A stretch of 64,000 bases of DNA, taken from positions 1 through 64,000 of the forward strand of contig JAISHW010000022.1 of the NCBI GenBank assembly GCA_031262365.1, in the 5' to 3' direction. Positions within the stretch are counted from its first letter, which is position 1; every line of letters begins with the position of its first letter. Below the pieces are notes generated by a model. The model had not been told where the DNA came from. It was given only the letters and a program-made list of their open reading frames with translations, and did not search any database. The stretch comes from Lentimicrobiaceae bacterium. GTDB lineage: Bacteria; Bacteroidota; Bacteroidia; Bacteroidales; F082. Below, in pieces: positions 35,761 through 44,102 of the stretch. Both the position numbers and the translations under genes were made by a program.

Positions 35761-37266
35761 CTAATTGGCTGTGGTTGCGTTATTTCTGTCTTCTTTGCTC
35801 AGCCAATCGTATTTTTCTTTTAAAATGGCTTCGTCGTCGCTAATGAGCAACAATACATCACCTTCGTTAAGTTCGGTATTTCCCTTCGGAACGAAATAAT
35901 GATGGTCGCGCTTGACCATTACGGCTAATGTTCTGTCGGATAAAGGAATGTTCATCAACTTGTTGCCATGATACAGATTGCTTTTTTTGATTGTAAATTC
36001 AGTCATCGCCGATTTAATATCTTCTGAAAACTCTATATCAAATTCTGTTAATTTTTGTTTTTCAGGTTTTTCGACAGAAAGATGAAGCAGCTTTGCCATA
36101 CTCGGCACTGTCGTTCCCTGAATCAACATGGAGAGTATCGTGATAAAAAACACGATGTTAAAGATCATTTTTGCTTGTGGAATTTCGTCAATCCACGGAT
36201 AGGTTGCAAAAATAATTGGAACGGCCCCGCGCAAACCTACCCACGATACATAAACTTTTGCTTTAGCTGATAATTTTCTGAATGGCAGCAATGTAAGCAC
36301 AACAGAAAGCGGACGTCCTAACAAAATCATGAAAACGCCAACGAGCAGTCCTATTCCCATAACAGGCAATAATTCTTTCGGATTTACCAAAAGTCCCAAC
36401 GTAATAAACATCACAATTTGAAACAGCCATGTTAATCCATCGAAAAACTTGATGACACTGCGCTTGTGAATAAATTTGTTGTTTCCGATAATCAAACCGC
36501 CAACATATACAGCTAAATAGCCGTTTCCTTTAGCAAAGTCGGTAAATGAAAAAATGAAAAACATAACCGCTATCAGCAATACGGAATAAAGCGAATCATT
36601 TTCTAAATTTATTTTATTGATAACGCGAACAAAAAACAGCCCAAATAAAAATCCGGCAACGGTTCCGATGATTAGTTGCATAAAGAAAAGACCAACCATG
36701 CTCCATAATGAACTTTGGGGATGCTGAATGACTTCAATAAAAGCGAAGGTAAGCATATAAGCCATCGGGTCGTTACTTCCACTTTCGAACTCCAAAAGCG
36801 GCTTTAAACGTTCTTTTAGCGACAGTCCTTTTGATCGTAAAATATTAAATACTGTTGCAGAATCGGTCGACGACATGATTGAAGCCAACAATAGCGATTC
36901 GGCAAACGTAAATGTAAGTGTTGTTATCACATTATTAGTGAGCCAGTAGATAAAAATTCCGGTAAAAAATGCTGTAAAAAGTACCCCAAATGTCGATAAA
37001 ACAAGTCCGGTAATTGCAATTGGTTTGATGTCTTTGTATTTGGTACTCATGCCTCCCGAAAACAAAATAATATTCAACGCAATAACACCGATAAATTGTG
37101 TTGCTTTTGGATTGTCAAATTTGATTCCAATACCATCTGAACCTGCTAACATACCAATAAATAGAAAGAGTAGGAGTGTTGGTACGCCAAATTTATGGCT
37201 TGTTTTCCCTGCTAAAAGGCTGACAAAAAGCAATAAAGATCCGACAAGTAATACAGTTACAGTCAT
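35761..37266 (-). CDS. Potassium/proton antiporter (CvrA/NhaP2 type)
   Basis: A 501-residue monovalent cation:proton antiporter of the CPA1 family in the inner membrane. About twelve to thirteen membrane segments cover residues 1-395, with the ion-site region SSTDSATVFNILRSK and ESGSNDPMAYMLTF containing the conserved Asp residues. A C-terminal TrkA-C (RCK_C) domain spans about 405-490 (FTIKKSNLYHGNKLMNIPL, then LNEGDVLLLISDDEAILKE) and would sense a nucleotide or ion. It is the last gene of an operon after a histidine kinase and response regulator, 15 bases after the latter, suggesting that potassium or pH balance is under this pair's control. Confidence 0.88.
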   Translation of the reverse strand: MTVTVLLVGSLLLFVSLLAGKTSHKFGVPTLLLFLFIGMLAGSDGIGIKFDNPKATQFIGVIALNIILFSGGMSTKYKDIKPIAITGLVLSTFGVLFTAFFTGIFIYWLTNNVITTLTFTFAESLLLASIMSSTDSATVFNILRSKGLSLKERLKPLLEFESGSNDPMAYMLTFAFIEVIQHPQSSLWSMVGLFFMQLIIGTVAGFLFGLFFVRVINKINLENDSLYSVLLIAVMFFIFSFTDFAKGNGYLAVYVGGLIIGNNKFIHKRSVIKFFDGLTWLFQIVMFITLGLLVNPKELLPVMGIGLLVGVFMILLGRPLSVVLTLLPFRKLSAKAKVYVSWVGLRGAVPIIFATYPWIDEIPQAKMIFNIVFFITILSMLIQGTTVPSMAKLLHLSVEKPEKQKLTEFDIEFSEDIKSAMTEFTIKKSNLYHGNKLMNIPLSDRTLAVMVKRDHHYFVPKGNTELNEGDVLLLISDDEAILKEKYDWLSKEDRNNATTAN

Positions 37267-37281
37267 GCGATTTTATTTTTA

Positions 37282-37977
37282 TTACGTTTTTACAATTAGT
37301 TTAAATCCTATTCCGTGAACGTTCAGCAGTTCGACATTCGGATCTTCTTTGAAATATTTTCGAAGTTTCGTAATATAAACGTCCATTGTGCGTGCATTGA
37401 AATACGATTCTCCTAACCATATTTTGTTTAACGCAACGGAGCGATTGAGTACTTGATTCAAGTTTTCGCAAAGCAAACGCAATAATTCCGATTCTTTAAA
37501 TGTTAATTTGTTTTCTTTTCCATTGTGCGTGAGCGTGTAACTGTTGTAATCGAATGTAAAACTTCCGATTTCAAAAATTGTCTGACGCACAATATCTTCA
37601 GCTGAGCGGCGCAATATTGCTTTGATGCGCATCAACAACTCTTCCATGTTGAAAGGTTTGGTTATGTAGTCGTCTGCACCTAATTCAAACCCATGAAGTT
37701 TGTCGTTTTGCATTGTTTTTGCCGTCAAAAACAACAAAGGTACTTTTGGGTCAATTTTGCGCACTTCGGCAGCTAATGTAAATCCATCCATTTCGGGCAT
37801 CATCACATCAAAGATACAAAAATTATAATCACCATGTTTGAATAGTTTTAAAGCTTCAGCACCATTGATGCATAGTGTGGTTGGAAATCCTTTTGCGTTG
37901 AGATATGCCTGTAGGATTATGCCTAGATTTTTGTCGTCTTCGGCTAGTAATACGTTTATTTCTTGTTCCATTTCCAT
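37282..37977 (-). CDS. rprY: OmpR-family response regulator, RprY-like
   Basis: A 231-residue regulator. The receiver domain (about 5-120) has the acidic pair in LLAEDDKN, the phospho-acceptor Asp in FCIFDVMMPEMDG, the Thr in LLFLTAKTM and the Lys in DDYITKPFNMEE. The winged-helix DNA-binding domain (about 135-230) contains FKESELLRLLCENLNQVLNR and FNARTMDVYITKLRKYF. The sequence closely follows RprY of Bacteroides fragilis. The start could be the second Met. It lies 21 bases after the kinase gene and 15 before the antiporter gene. Confidence 0.88.
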   Translation of the reverse strand: MEMEQEINVLLAEDDKNLGIILQAYLNAKGFPTTLCINGAEALKLFKHGDYNFCIFDVMMPEMDGFTLAAEVRKIDPKVPLLFLTAKTMQNDKLHGFELGADDYITKPFNMEELLMRIKAILRRSAEDIVRQTIFEIGSFTFDYNSYTLTHNGKENKLTFKESELLRLLCENLNQVLNRSVALNKIWLGESYFNARTMDVYITKLRKYFKEDPNVELLNVHGIGFKLIVKT

Positions 37978-37998
37978 AATATATATTCTATTAGTTGT

Positions 37999-39426
37999 TT
38001 AGACTTCGTATAATGGCAGGCGGATAAAAAATGTAGATCCGTTTTTCGATTCGCTGTTTAAATGAACGAATCCGCCGTGTTCTTCGACGATATTTTTTAC
38101 ATAGTTAAGTCCTAATCCAAATCCTTTTACGTTGTGAATGTTTCCTGTTGGCACGCGGTAAAGTTTTTCAAAAATTCGTTTTTGATTTGCTTTGCTTATG
38201 CCGGGTCCGTTGTCTTGTACACTCACTTCGATGGCGTGAGGAATATTGCGTGTTTGTATGGCAATTTTCGGAGTGCCATTGGCGTATTTTATAGCATTAT
38301 CTAAAAGATTGAGAATCACGTTTTTCAAGTGCATTTTATCGCCATAAATAAGTGTCTGTTTGGCATTCAAATCGCAACGAATAGTGCCTCCTTTTTGTGT
38401 TACGGCTAATTTTTCGGCGACATAACATTCTTGTATTATCTGGTCGATATCAACGACTTCTTTGTTAAAGATCATTTCTCCTTTTTCCATCACGGCGGAT
38501 AGCAAAATTTGTTCTGCCATTGTTCCCAAACGCCGGTTTTCTTCGGCAATCATGCTGATGTATGTTTCGTACAATCCTTCTGTTTTTTGAATGTCTTTGT
38601 CGGCAAGAGCTTGGCAAGCTAAGCTGATAGTCGATATCGGCGTTTTGAACTCGTGGGTCATGTTGTTGATGAGGTCGTTTTTCATTTCCGATAGTTTTTT
38701 TTGTCGGATAATGGTAAAAATAGTTGTCGCAAAACAGAGTACGATAATAGCAATCAGAAAGCCCGAAATGCCAAGAATATCCCATATCTGTTTGAGTACA
38801 AAACGTTTTTCGTTCGGAAAATAGAGGAGTAGTTTTTCGGCGTGATGTGGTGTTGCTAAAACAGGAAACATATCATAAATAAACGCTTCGTTCAAGAGTT
38901 CTTGCGGATAATAACCTGTTTTCTGAAAAAGCATCGAGTTGGTCAATGGGCTAAAAATACCCATTTCGTATTTTGTGTTGACTCCATGTTGTTTCAGTTC
39001 GACGGCGATCAATGAATCAATGTATAAGGGATCAATTGAGAGATTTTCGTTTAAATTTTGGCGATAAGATAATATCATTTCCTGAATCAGATTGCGCGTT
39101 TCGGAAGCCCGTTCGAGATATTGGAGATAATTATCGCCCGACAGGGGAAACGGAAACGTGTTATTAAACGCTTTCATGATCGAATCGTAAGTATGTTTAA
39201 TATTCGATTGTATTTGTATGTACTGCACCTGACGTTCGTATTGTTTCCTGATTTCGTTTTGATTTAATGCTTGCAATACGTGTTCGACAGATCGATCTAC
39301 AGCATTTACAAAGGTTGCTTCGCGAACTTTCAGAGCATGACCGATTAAATATAATTGTAGTACGATTAAGCCAAAGAGAGCTATAGTAGTTAAAACAACA
39401 ACACTTGTTATAATACGTCGATTCAT
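37999..39426 (-). CDS. rprX: Sensor histidine kinase, RprX-like
   Basis: A 475-residue inner-membrane kinase. Two membrane segments (about 7-30 and 215-240) flank a periplasmic sensor region of about 185 residues. The HisKA domain has the phospho-accepting His in NNMTHEFKTPISTIS, and the ATPase domain has N box NVILNLLDNAIKYA, G1 QDNGPGIS, F box IFEKLYR and G2 GFGLGLNYVKNIVEEHGG. It starts the operon kinase-regulator-antiporter. A -7 box only 5 bases from the ATG implies a leaderless or near-leaderless message. The signal sensed is unknown; the antiporter suggests ionic or envelope stress. Confidence 0.88.
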   Translation of the reverse strand: MNRRIITSVVVLTTIALFGLIVLQLYLIGHALKVREATFVNAVDRSVEHVLQALNQNEIRKQYERQVQYIQIQSNIKHTYDSIMKAFNNTFPFPLSGDNYLQYLERASETRNLIQEMILSYRQNLNENLSIDPLYIDSLIAVELKQHGVNTKYEMGIFSPLTNSMLFQKTGYYPQELLNEAFIYDMFPVLATPHHAEKLLLYFPNEKRFVLKQIWDILGISGFLIAIIVLCFATTIFTIIRQKKLSEMKNDLINNMTHEFKTPISTISLACQALADKDIQKTEGLYETYISMIAEENRRLGTMAEQILLSAVMEKGEMIFNKEVVDIDQIIQECYVAEKLAVTQKGGTIRCDLNAKQTLIYGDKMHLKNVILNLLDNAIKYANGTPKIAIQTRNIPHAIEVSVQDNGPGISKANQKRIFEKLYRVPTGNIHNVKGFGLGLNYVKNIVEEHGGFVHLNSESKNGSTFFIRLPLYEV

Positions 39427-39430
39427 TGGA

Positions 39431-39438
39431 CAAAATTA
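39431..39438 (-). promoter_or_regulatory. -7 box (TAATTTTG) of the rprX operon
   Basis: An exact TAnnTTTG element whose end is 5 bases from the ATG at 39426. Transcription would begin at or beside the start codon. Confidence 0.55.
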
Positions 39439-39535
39439 AGTTTTTTATTTCGGATTTATTTCTATGAAATACAACAGATTAACATTTATTAACAACAATT
39501 AAATTACGTTAACAATTTAAAGCAAAAAATTGTTA

Positions 39536-39543
39536 TACTTTTG
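39536..39543 (+). promoter_or_regulatory. -7 box (TACTTTTG) of the leader/terminator unit
   Basis: An exact TAnnTTTG element on the plus strand, pointing at the short frame and terminator that follow. A transcript ending at the terminator would be about 130-140 bases. Confidence 0.55.
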
Positions 39544-39589
39544 CATCAGTTCTTAACATTCTCACACTATTTATTCCTTACCAAGGATT

Positions 39590-39733
39590 ATGGGATTCAT
39601 TGTGCGTAAAGAAAGTTTTTTCATAAATTTTGGTTTTTGGTTTTGGATTGGTGAACGCTCCCCGCGTTCACCTTTCTTTTTTTATAACGATCAGATTTGT
39701 GTTATAGAAAATCTACAAATTTTAATTAGTTAA
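39590..39733 (+). CDS. Candidate orphan leader peptide rich in Phe and Trp
   Basis: A 47-codon frame beginning MGFIVRKESFFINFGFWFWI, in which a dense Phe/Trp run directly precedes a strong intrinsic terminator whose stem is part of the frame (GERSPRSP). This is the layout of an aromatic amino-acid attenuator, where ribosome stalling on the aromatic codons decides whether the terminator forms. No biosynthetic gene follows: the next plus-strand sequence is a multi-hairpin repeat, and flanking genes run on the other strand. It may be a detached attenuator, or a small RNA whose frame is accidental. Confidence 0.4.
   Translation: MGFIVRKESFFINFGFWFWIGERSPRSPFFFYNDQICVIENLQILIS
39650..39684 (+). 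terminator. Strong intrinsic terminator
   Basis: GGTGAACGC and GCGTTCACC form a 9-bp perfect stem around the loop TCCCC, followed by TTTCTTTTTTT. It closes a short plus-strand transcript. Of the 787-base gap 39427-40213, this unit and the repeat at 39864 account for most. Confidence 0.9.
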
Positions 39734-39863
39734 ATAACAAAAGTATTTTTCAACGCATTTACGCCGTTCTCACACGTTTAAAACGCTACGCGTTACCCAA
39801 GAAATTGGAATTGTGTTTATTACAGTGGATGCCGTTCTGCAACGGCATGACATGGATGAAAAA

Positions 39864-40201
39864 GTCATTCCGACGAAGGTCGGAATCCATTGTACGAATA
39901 GGCAACAAAGTCAGGATGTAGCACTTTGTGTGCCGATGATGTGCTGTCTTTTAGGCAGTTTTGTAGGAGGTATTTTCTACCGTAGGTCATCCGACCTGCG
40001 GTTATGAAGATTTGGCTTTTCAAGCCATGCACTTGTTGCTCTGTGCTGGTAGCCCGAAGGGCTTAACCCTTTCGTAACCGCAGGCGAGCGAAGCGTTGCC
40101 TGCGGTAGCGTAAAAACGCTAAACCACTGCCCGAAGCGGCAGTACATACCTGTAAAATCCCCTGAGACTTGCTTTTGACTAAGACGCTTTGCCGAACAGC
40201 G
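39864..40201. repeat. Multi-hairpin dispersed repeat, copy 2
   Basis: The second copy of the element at 17361-17754, in the same orientation and about 85 percent identical by eye. The hairpins are kept: CTGTC TTTTA GGCAG, CCGTAGGTC/GACCTGCGG, GGCTT TTC AAGCC, AGCCC GAA GGGCT, ACCGCAGGC/GCCTGCGGT and TAGCGT AAAA ACGCTA. The last hairpin of copy 1 has lost one arm here. It ends about 12 bases from the aspS stop codon. Confidence 0.8.
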
Positions 40202-40213
40202 AAAAAAATCCGT

Positions 40214-41974
40214 CTACTCCTTTTTCGTTGCTTTTAAAGCTATTTGAAGTTCGTCTAACTGTGCCGTTGCAATTGTCGAAGGCGAATCTGCCATCATATC
40301 GCGACCAGCATTGTTTTTTGGAAAAGCGATAAAGTCGCGGATACTATCTTGTCCACCGAACATGGCTACCAAACGATCGAAACCTAAAGCAATGCCTCCA
40401 TGTGGCGGAGCACCATATTCAAAAGCATCCATCAAGAAACCAAATTGGTTTTGGGCTTCCTGATCGCTGAAACCGAGTAATGAAAACATTTTACGTTGCA
40501 ATTCGCGATCGTGGATACGAATTGAGCCGCCGCCAATTTCAACGCCATTGATAACCAAGTCGTAAGCATTTGCTCTTACGTTTTCAGGATTGGTTTCGAG
40601 CAAGGCAATATCTTCGGGTTTGGGCGAAGTGAAAGGATGGTGCATCGCGTAGTAACGTTTTGTTTCTTTGTCCCATTCGAGCAACGGAAAATCAACTACC
40701 CAAAGCGGTTTAAACACATTCGGATCGCGCAATCCGAGTTGATTGCCCATTTCGAGACGCAACTCGTTCATTTGTTTACGAACAGCATCGGTATTTCCTG
40801 ACAAAATCAATAACAAATCGCCGGGTTTTGCCCCGAAACGATCAGTCCAAAGTTTCAAATCTTCGGGTGAATAGAATTTATCGACAGATGATTTGATAGT
40901 ACCATCTGTATTGTATTTCACATAAACCAATCCTTTGGCACCAATTTGCGGGCGTTTCACAAAATCGGTCAAGGCATCTAATTGTTTTCGGGTGTATTCG
41001 GCACAATTTTCGGCTTTGATTCCAATGATGAGTTCCGCTTCGTCGAATATGCCAAGCCCTTTGCCTTTCGCTAAATCGTTCAATTCGACAAAAGCCATTC
41101 CGAAACGAAGATCGGGTTTGTCGGATCCGTAAAATTTCATGGCGGTATGCCAATCCATGCGCTCGAACGTGTCGAATGTAATGCCTTTTATTTTGTTGAA
41201 TAAATGGCGTGTCATGCCTTCGAAGGTGTTGAGAATGTCTTCTTGACTTATATATGACATTTCGCAGTCGATTTGCGTAAATTCAGGTTGTCGGTCGGCG
41301 CGAAGATCTTCGTCGCGAAAACAGCGTACAATCTGAAAATATTTATCAAATCCCGATACCATCAGAATTTGCTTGTATTGCTGTGGCGATTGCGGAAGTG
41401 CATAAAATTCACCCGGATTCATTCGTGAAGGCACCACAAAATCGCGAGCACCTTCGGGTGTTGATTTGATTAAATAGGGCGTTTCGATTTCTAAAAATCC
41501 TTGCGAATCCAAATAATAACGTGTTTGCATCGCTAATTTATGACGCAACATTATATTGTTTTTCAACGAATTACGCCTTAAATCGAGATAGCGGTATTTC
41601 ATACGCAGTTCGTCGCCGCCATCGGTATTGTCTTCGATAGTGAAAGGAGGTGTTTTGCTGGCGTTGAGTTGTTCGATTTGTGTTACGCGAATTTCGATTT
41701 CGCCTGTCGGAATATTCGGATTTTTCGATTCGCGTTCGACAACCGTTCCTTCAACCCGAATAACATATTCGCGACCTAATGCCCGCGCTTTATCAATCAC
41801 TTTTTGATCGCTCAATCCGGTTTCGAGAAACAGTTGTGTAATGCCGTATCGGTCGCGAAGATCAATCCAAAGCAAAGTTCCTTTGTCGCGGATACGTTGT
41901 ACCCAACCGCTTAAAACAACTTCTTTTCCAACGTCTGAAAGGCGTAGTGCGCCACAAGTGTGTGTTCTGAACAT
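40214..41974 (-). CDS. aspS: Aspartyl-tRNA synthetase
   Basis: A 586-residue class II synthetase of the bacterial (long) type, joining aspartate to tRNA-Asp. The N-terminal OB-fold anticodon-binding domain (about 1-105) opens with [20 protein letters not shown]. The catalytic core carries [20 protein letters not shown], motif 2 as [15 protein letters not shown] and motif 3 as [12 protein letters not shown]. The bacterial GAD insertion lies at about 290-420. The anticodon domain and insertion mark it as a bacterial AspRS; whether it is discriminating cannot be told here. A -7-like box with one mismatch lies at 42004-42011. Confidence 0.96.
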   Translation of the reverse strand: MFRTHTCGALRLSDVGKEVVLSGWVQRIRDKGTLLWIDLRDRYGITQLFLETGLSDQKVIDKARALGREYVIRVEGTVVERESKNPNIPTGEIEIRVTQIEQLNASKTPPFTIEDNTDGGDELRMKYRYLDLRRNSLKNNIMLRHKLAMQTRYYLDSQGFLEIETPYLIKSTPEGARDFVVPSRMNPGEFYALPQSPQQYKQILMVSGFDKYFQIVRCFRDEDLRADRQPEFTQIDCEMSYISQEDILNTFEGMTRHLFNKIKGITFDTFERMDWHTAMKFYGSDKPDLRFGMAFVELNDLAKGKGLGIFDEAELIIGIKAENCAEYTRKQLDALTDFVKRPQIGAKGLVYVKYNTDGTIKSSVDKFYSPEDLKLWTDRFGAKPGDLLLILSGNTDAVRKQMNELRLEMGNQLGLRDPNVFKPLWVVDFPLLEWDKETKRYYAMHHPFTSPKPEDIALLETNPENVRANAYDLVINGVEIGGGSIRIHDRELQRKMFSLLGFSDQEAQNQFGFLMDAFEYGAPPHGGIALGFDRLVAMFGGQDSIRDFIAFPKNNAGRDMMADSPSTIATAQLDELQIALKATKKE

Positions 41975-42125
41975 GCGTATATCGGTTTAATAATTTGAGG
42001 CAGCGAATGTACGAAAAAATAGGTGATTGTTTTGTTGTTCTGGTTTCTATGGCAGGGTCAACTGTAATGACGTTCTTAAGAAGCGTTTTAAAAATGTAAA
42101 ACCTTTTTTTTGCAGCTTCGTGATT

Positions 42126-43955
42126 TTACGTTTTCACGATTTGTTTTATATTCATTTGACAATTTCCGCAATCAAATTGTAACTGAAATGTATTTTTACC
42201 GTTTCGAATCAGAAGTGGTTCGGCTTTTTGACCTGTTTGTTTCGGACATAAACCGTGTGCGAACCGAACACAGAATTTGGTTGTCATAACAGTGATATCG
42301 CGTTTTGGAATTTCAAGTTCAAGTCCATTTTCAATTGCCGTAACGCCATGGTTTTGATAAAATTCGCGTGCTTTCCGATTGGTTACGTTTCCTTTGAAAT
42401 CGAGTGTTTTTTCGGTATATGGATAGTTTTCTCGTTTGATTTTGTTTGTTTTGCGCGTGGCGATTGCTGTTTGCAAAATGACTTTGGTCAACTTTGCTAC
42501 AAGCTGTTGTTTTAACGAACCGATAACACTTGCCGGAACGAGGTAATCGGTGTCGAAATTTGTGCTGAAATGAATTACCCGAAACGGTGTATCGCCCCAC
42601 TGCAACGCTTTTTTTCGGATCGATTCGTGCGCTTTTTCGGGATTGTTGGCTTTTATTTTTTCAATGTTTATGAAAGCACATTCTGAAACAGCTTGTTCGG
42701 TGGTCGCTTCAAGTGTGTAGCCGGTTAAAGTAGCACTTAATACAAGATCGATTGCGATTTTACGTTCGCCTTTCGATTTTTCAATTTTTTTGTGCCATTC
42801 ATGGTCGTAGTTGCGATAGATTTCGGCACCGACAAAAAGGTTTTCAAGTTTATTAGGTGTTATACGGTTTCCATTTACGCCGCTGACATTCATTCCTTTG
42901 AGCAACATTTCTTTATCGAAAAAACACAAACCGTCGCCATTGTGAATTGTTTTTTCGGTCTGAATCGAAAACGCATTTGAACGAATTTCTGTTACTGCTC
43001 CAAGCCGTTCGCCCATTGCTTTTGGCGTGTGCGGATTGTCAATTTGTTGTTGTTTTCCAAAAAGGAAATAGTTTGAAAAACCACGTGCGAACGTTTTTTC
43101 GGGATTCGGTTCGAAAGTCGGATTGTTCGTTCCGTAACTTGCTCTTATAAAGTCGTTTCGCCGTTTGAAAATTGCGTCGAGTTTAGCGCGGTAATAAGCC
43201 GTTGTGTTTTTGACATAAGCACTGTCTTTCAATCGTCCTTCGATTTTGAGGCTCGAAACGCCCGCATCGAGAAGTTGTTCGAGAAAATTCGAATGATTCA
43301 AATCTTTGAGCGAAAGCAGGTGTTTGTTTGCAACAAGCAAATTTTCGTTCGTGTCGTACAACGACCAGGCAAGTCGGCAAGGCTGTGCGCAAGCACCTCT
43401 GTTGGCACTTCGTCCACCTAAAACAAGACTCATATAACATTGACCGCTTTGCCCGACACACAACGCGCCGTGAACGAAATATTCGAGTTCGATAGCGGTT
43501 GTTGCGTGAATTTTTTCGACTTGTTTGAGGCTGAGTTCGCGTCCTAAAACGACACGTTCGAATCTTGTTTTTTCAAAAAAACGAATTTTTTCAACATCTA
43601 TATTGTTCGTTTGTGTACTCGCATGAAGCGGAATTTTCAAGTTCATTTCGGCAAAAGCCATGTCTTGAACAATAAGCGCATCAACACCAATTGACCACAA
43701 ATCATTAGCAAGTTTTTCTGCTTCAACTAATTCATTATCAAATAAAAGCGTGTTTGTTGTAACATATACTTTTACGCCAAACAAATGTGCGTGTTGTACC
43801 AATTGTTCGATGTTGTTCAACGTGTTCGAAGCCGCTTGTCGTGCGCCAAAACGTGTTCCGCCGATATACACGGCATCGGCACCGTGATTGATGGCAGCAA
43901 TGCCCGTTTCGAGGTCTTTTGCCGGAGCTAATAGTTCGATTTTTCGTTGAAACAT
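42126..43955 (-). CDS. Peptidase U32 family protein, RlhA-like
   Basis: A 609-residue protein starting MFQRKIELLAPAKDLETG, the standard U32 N-terminus (TIM-barrel-like). The U32 signature is present as EYFVHGALCVGQSGQCYMS, with more conserved cysteines in GACAQPCRL. A DUF3656-type region occupies about 370-490, and the C-terminal domain carries a cysteine set FCVRFAHGLCPKQ and FDCGNCQMNI that probably holds an Fe-S cluster. E. coli RlhA, of the same layout, hydroxylates C2501 of 23S rRNA; true peptidase activity is doubtful in this family. The reading frame extends 43 codons upstream, but a -7 box between fixes the start here. Confidence 0.85.
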   Translation of the reverse strand: MFQRKIELLAPAKDLETGIAAINHGADAVYIGGTRFGARQAASNTLNNIEQLVQHAHLFGVKVYVTTNTLLFDNELVEAEKLANDLWSIGVDALIVQDMAFAEMNLKIPLHASTQTNNIDVEKIRFFEKTRFERVVLGRELSLKQVEKIHATTAIELEYFVHGALCVGQSGQCYMSLVLGGRSANRGACAQPCRLAWSLYDTNENLLVANKHLLSLKDLNHSNFLEQLLDAGVSSLKIEGRLKDSAYVKNTTAYYRAKLDAIFKRRNDFIRASYGTNNPTFEPNPEKTFARGFSNYFLFGKQQQIDNPHTPKAMGERLGAVTEIRSNAFSIQTEKTIHNGDGLCFFDKEMLLKGMNVSGVNGNRITPNKLENLFVGAEIYRNYDHEWHKKIEKSKGERKIAIDLVLSATLTGYTLEATTEQAVSECAFINIEKIKANNPEKAHESIRKKALQWGDTPFRVIHFSTNFDTDYLVPASVIGSLKQQLVAKLTKVILQTAIATRKTNKIKRENYPYTEKTLDFKGNVTNRKAREFYQNHGVTAIENGLELEIPKRDITVMTTKFCVRFAHGLCPKQTGQKAEPLLIRNGKNTFQLQFDCGNCQMNIKQIVKT

Positions 43956-43974
43956 TTGTGAAACCTTTGATTTG

Positions 43975-43982
43975 CAAAGGTA
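43975..43982 (-). promoter_or_regulatory. -7 box (TACCTTTG) of the U32 gene
   Basis: An exact TAnnTTTG element, 20 bases before the chosen ATG at 43955 and downstream of all earlier in-frame start codons. Confidence 0.6.
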
Positions 43983-44052
43983 CAAAGCAAAATTCAAGTT
44001 GTGTCGAAAGTTATTTTTTGTTTCAAAAATAGGTCGATCCGCTAGGAAGTTG

Positions 44053-44060
44053 TATTTTTG
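44053..44060 (+). promoter_or_regulatory. -7 box (TATTTTTG) of the transglutaminase-like gene
   Basis: An exact TAnnTTTG element on the plus strand. It overlaps a possible TTG start at 44058 and so supports the ATG at 44103. Confidence 0.6.
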
Positions 44061-44102
44061 GAGAGAAGAATAAAAACCCATCAAATTAACACAGTAATTG
44101 CA

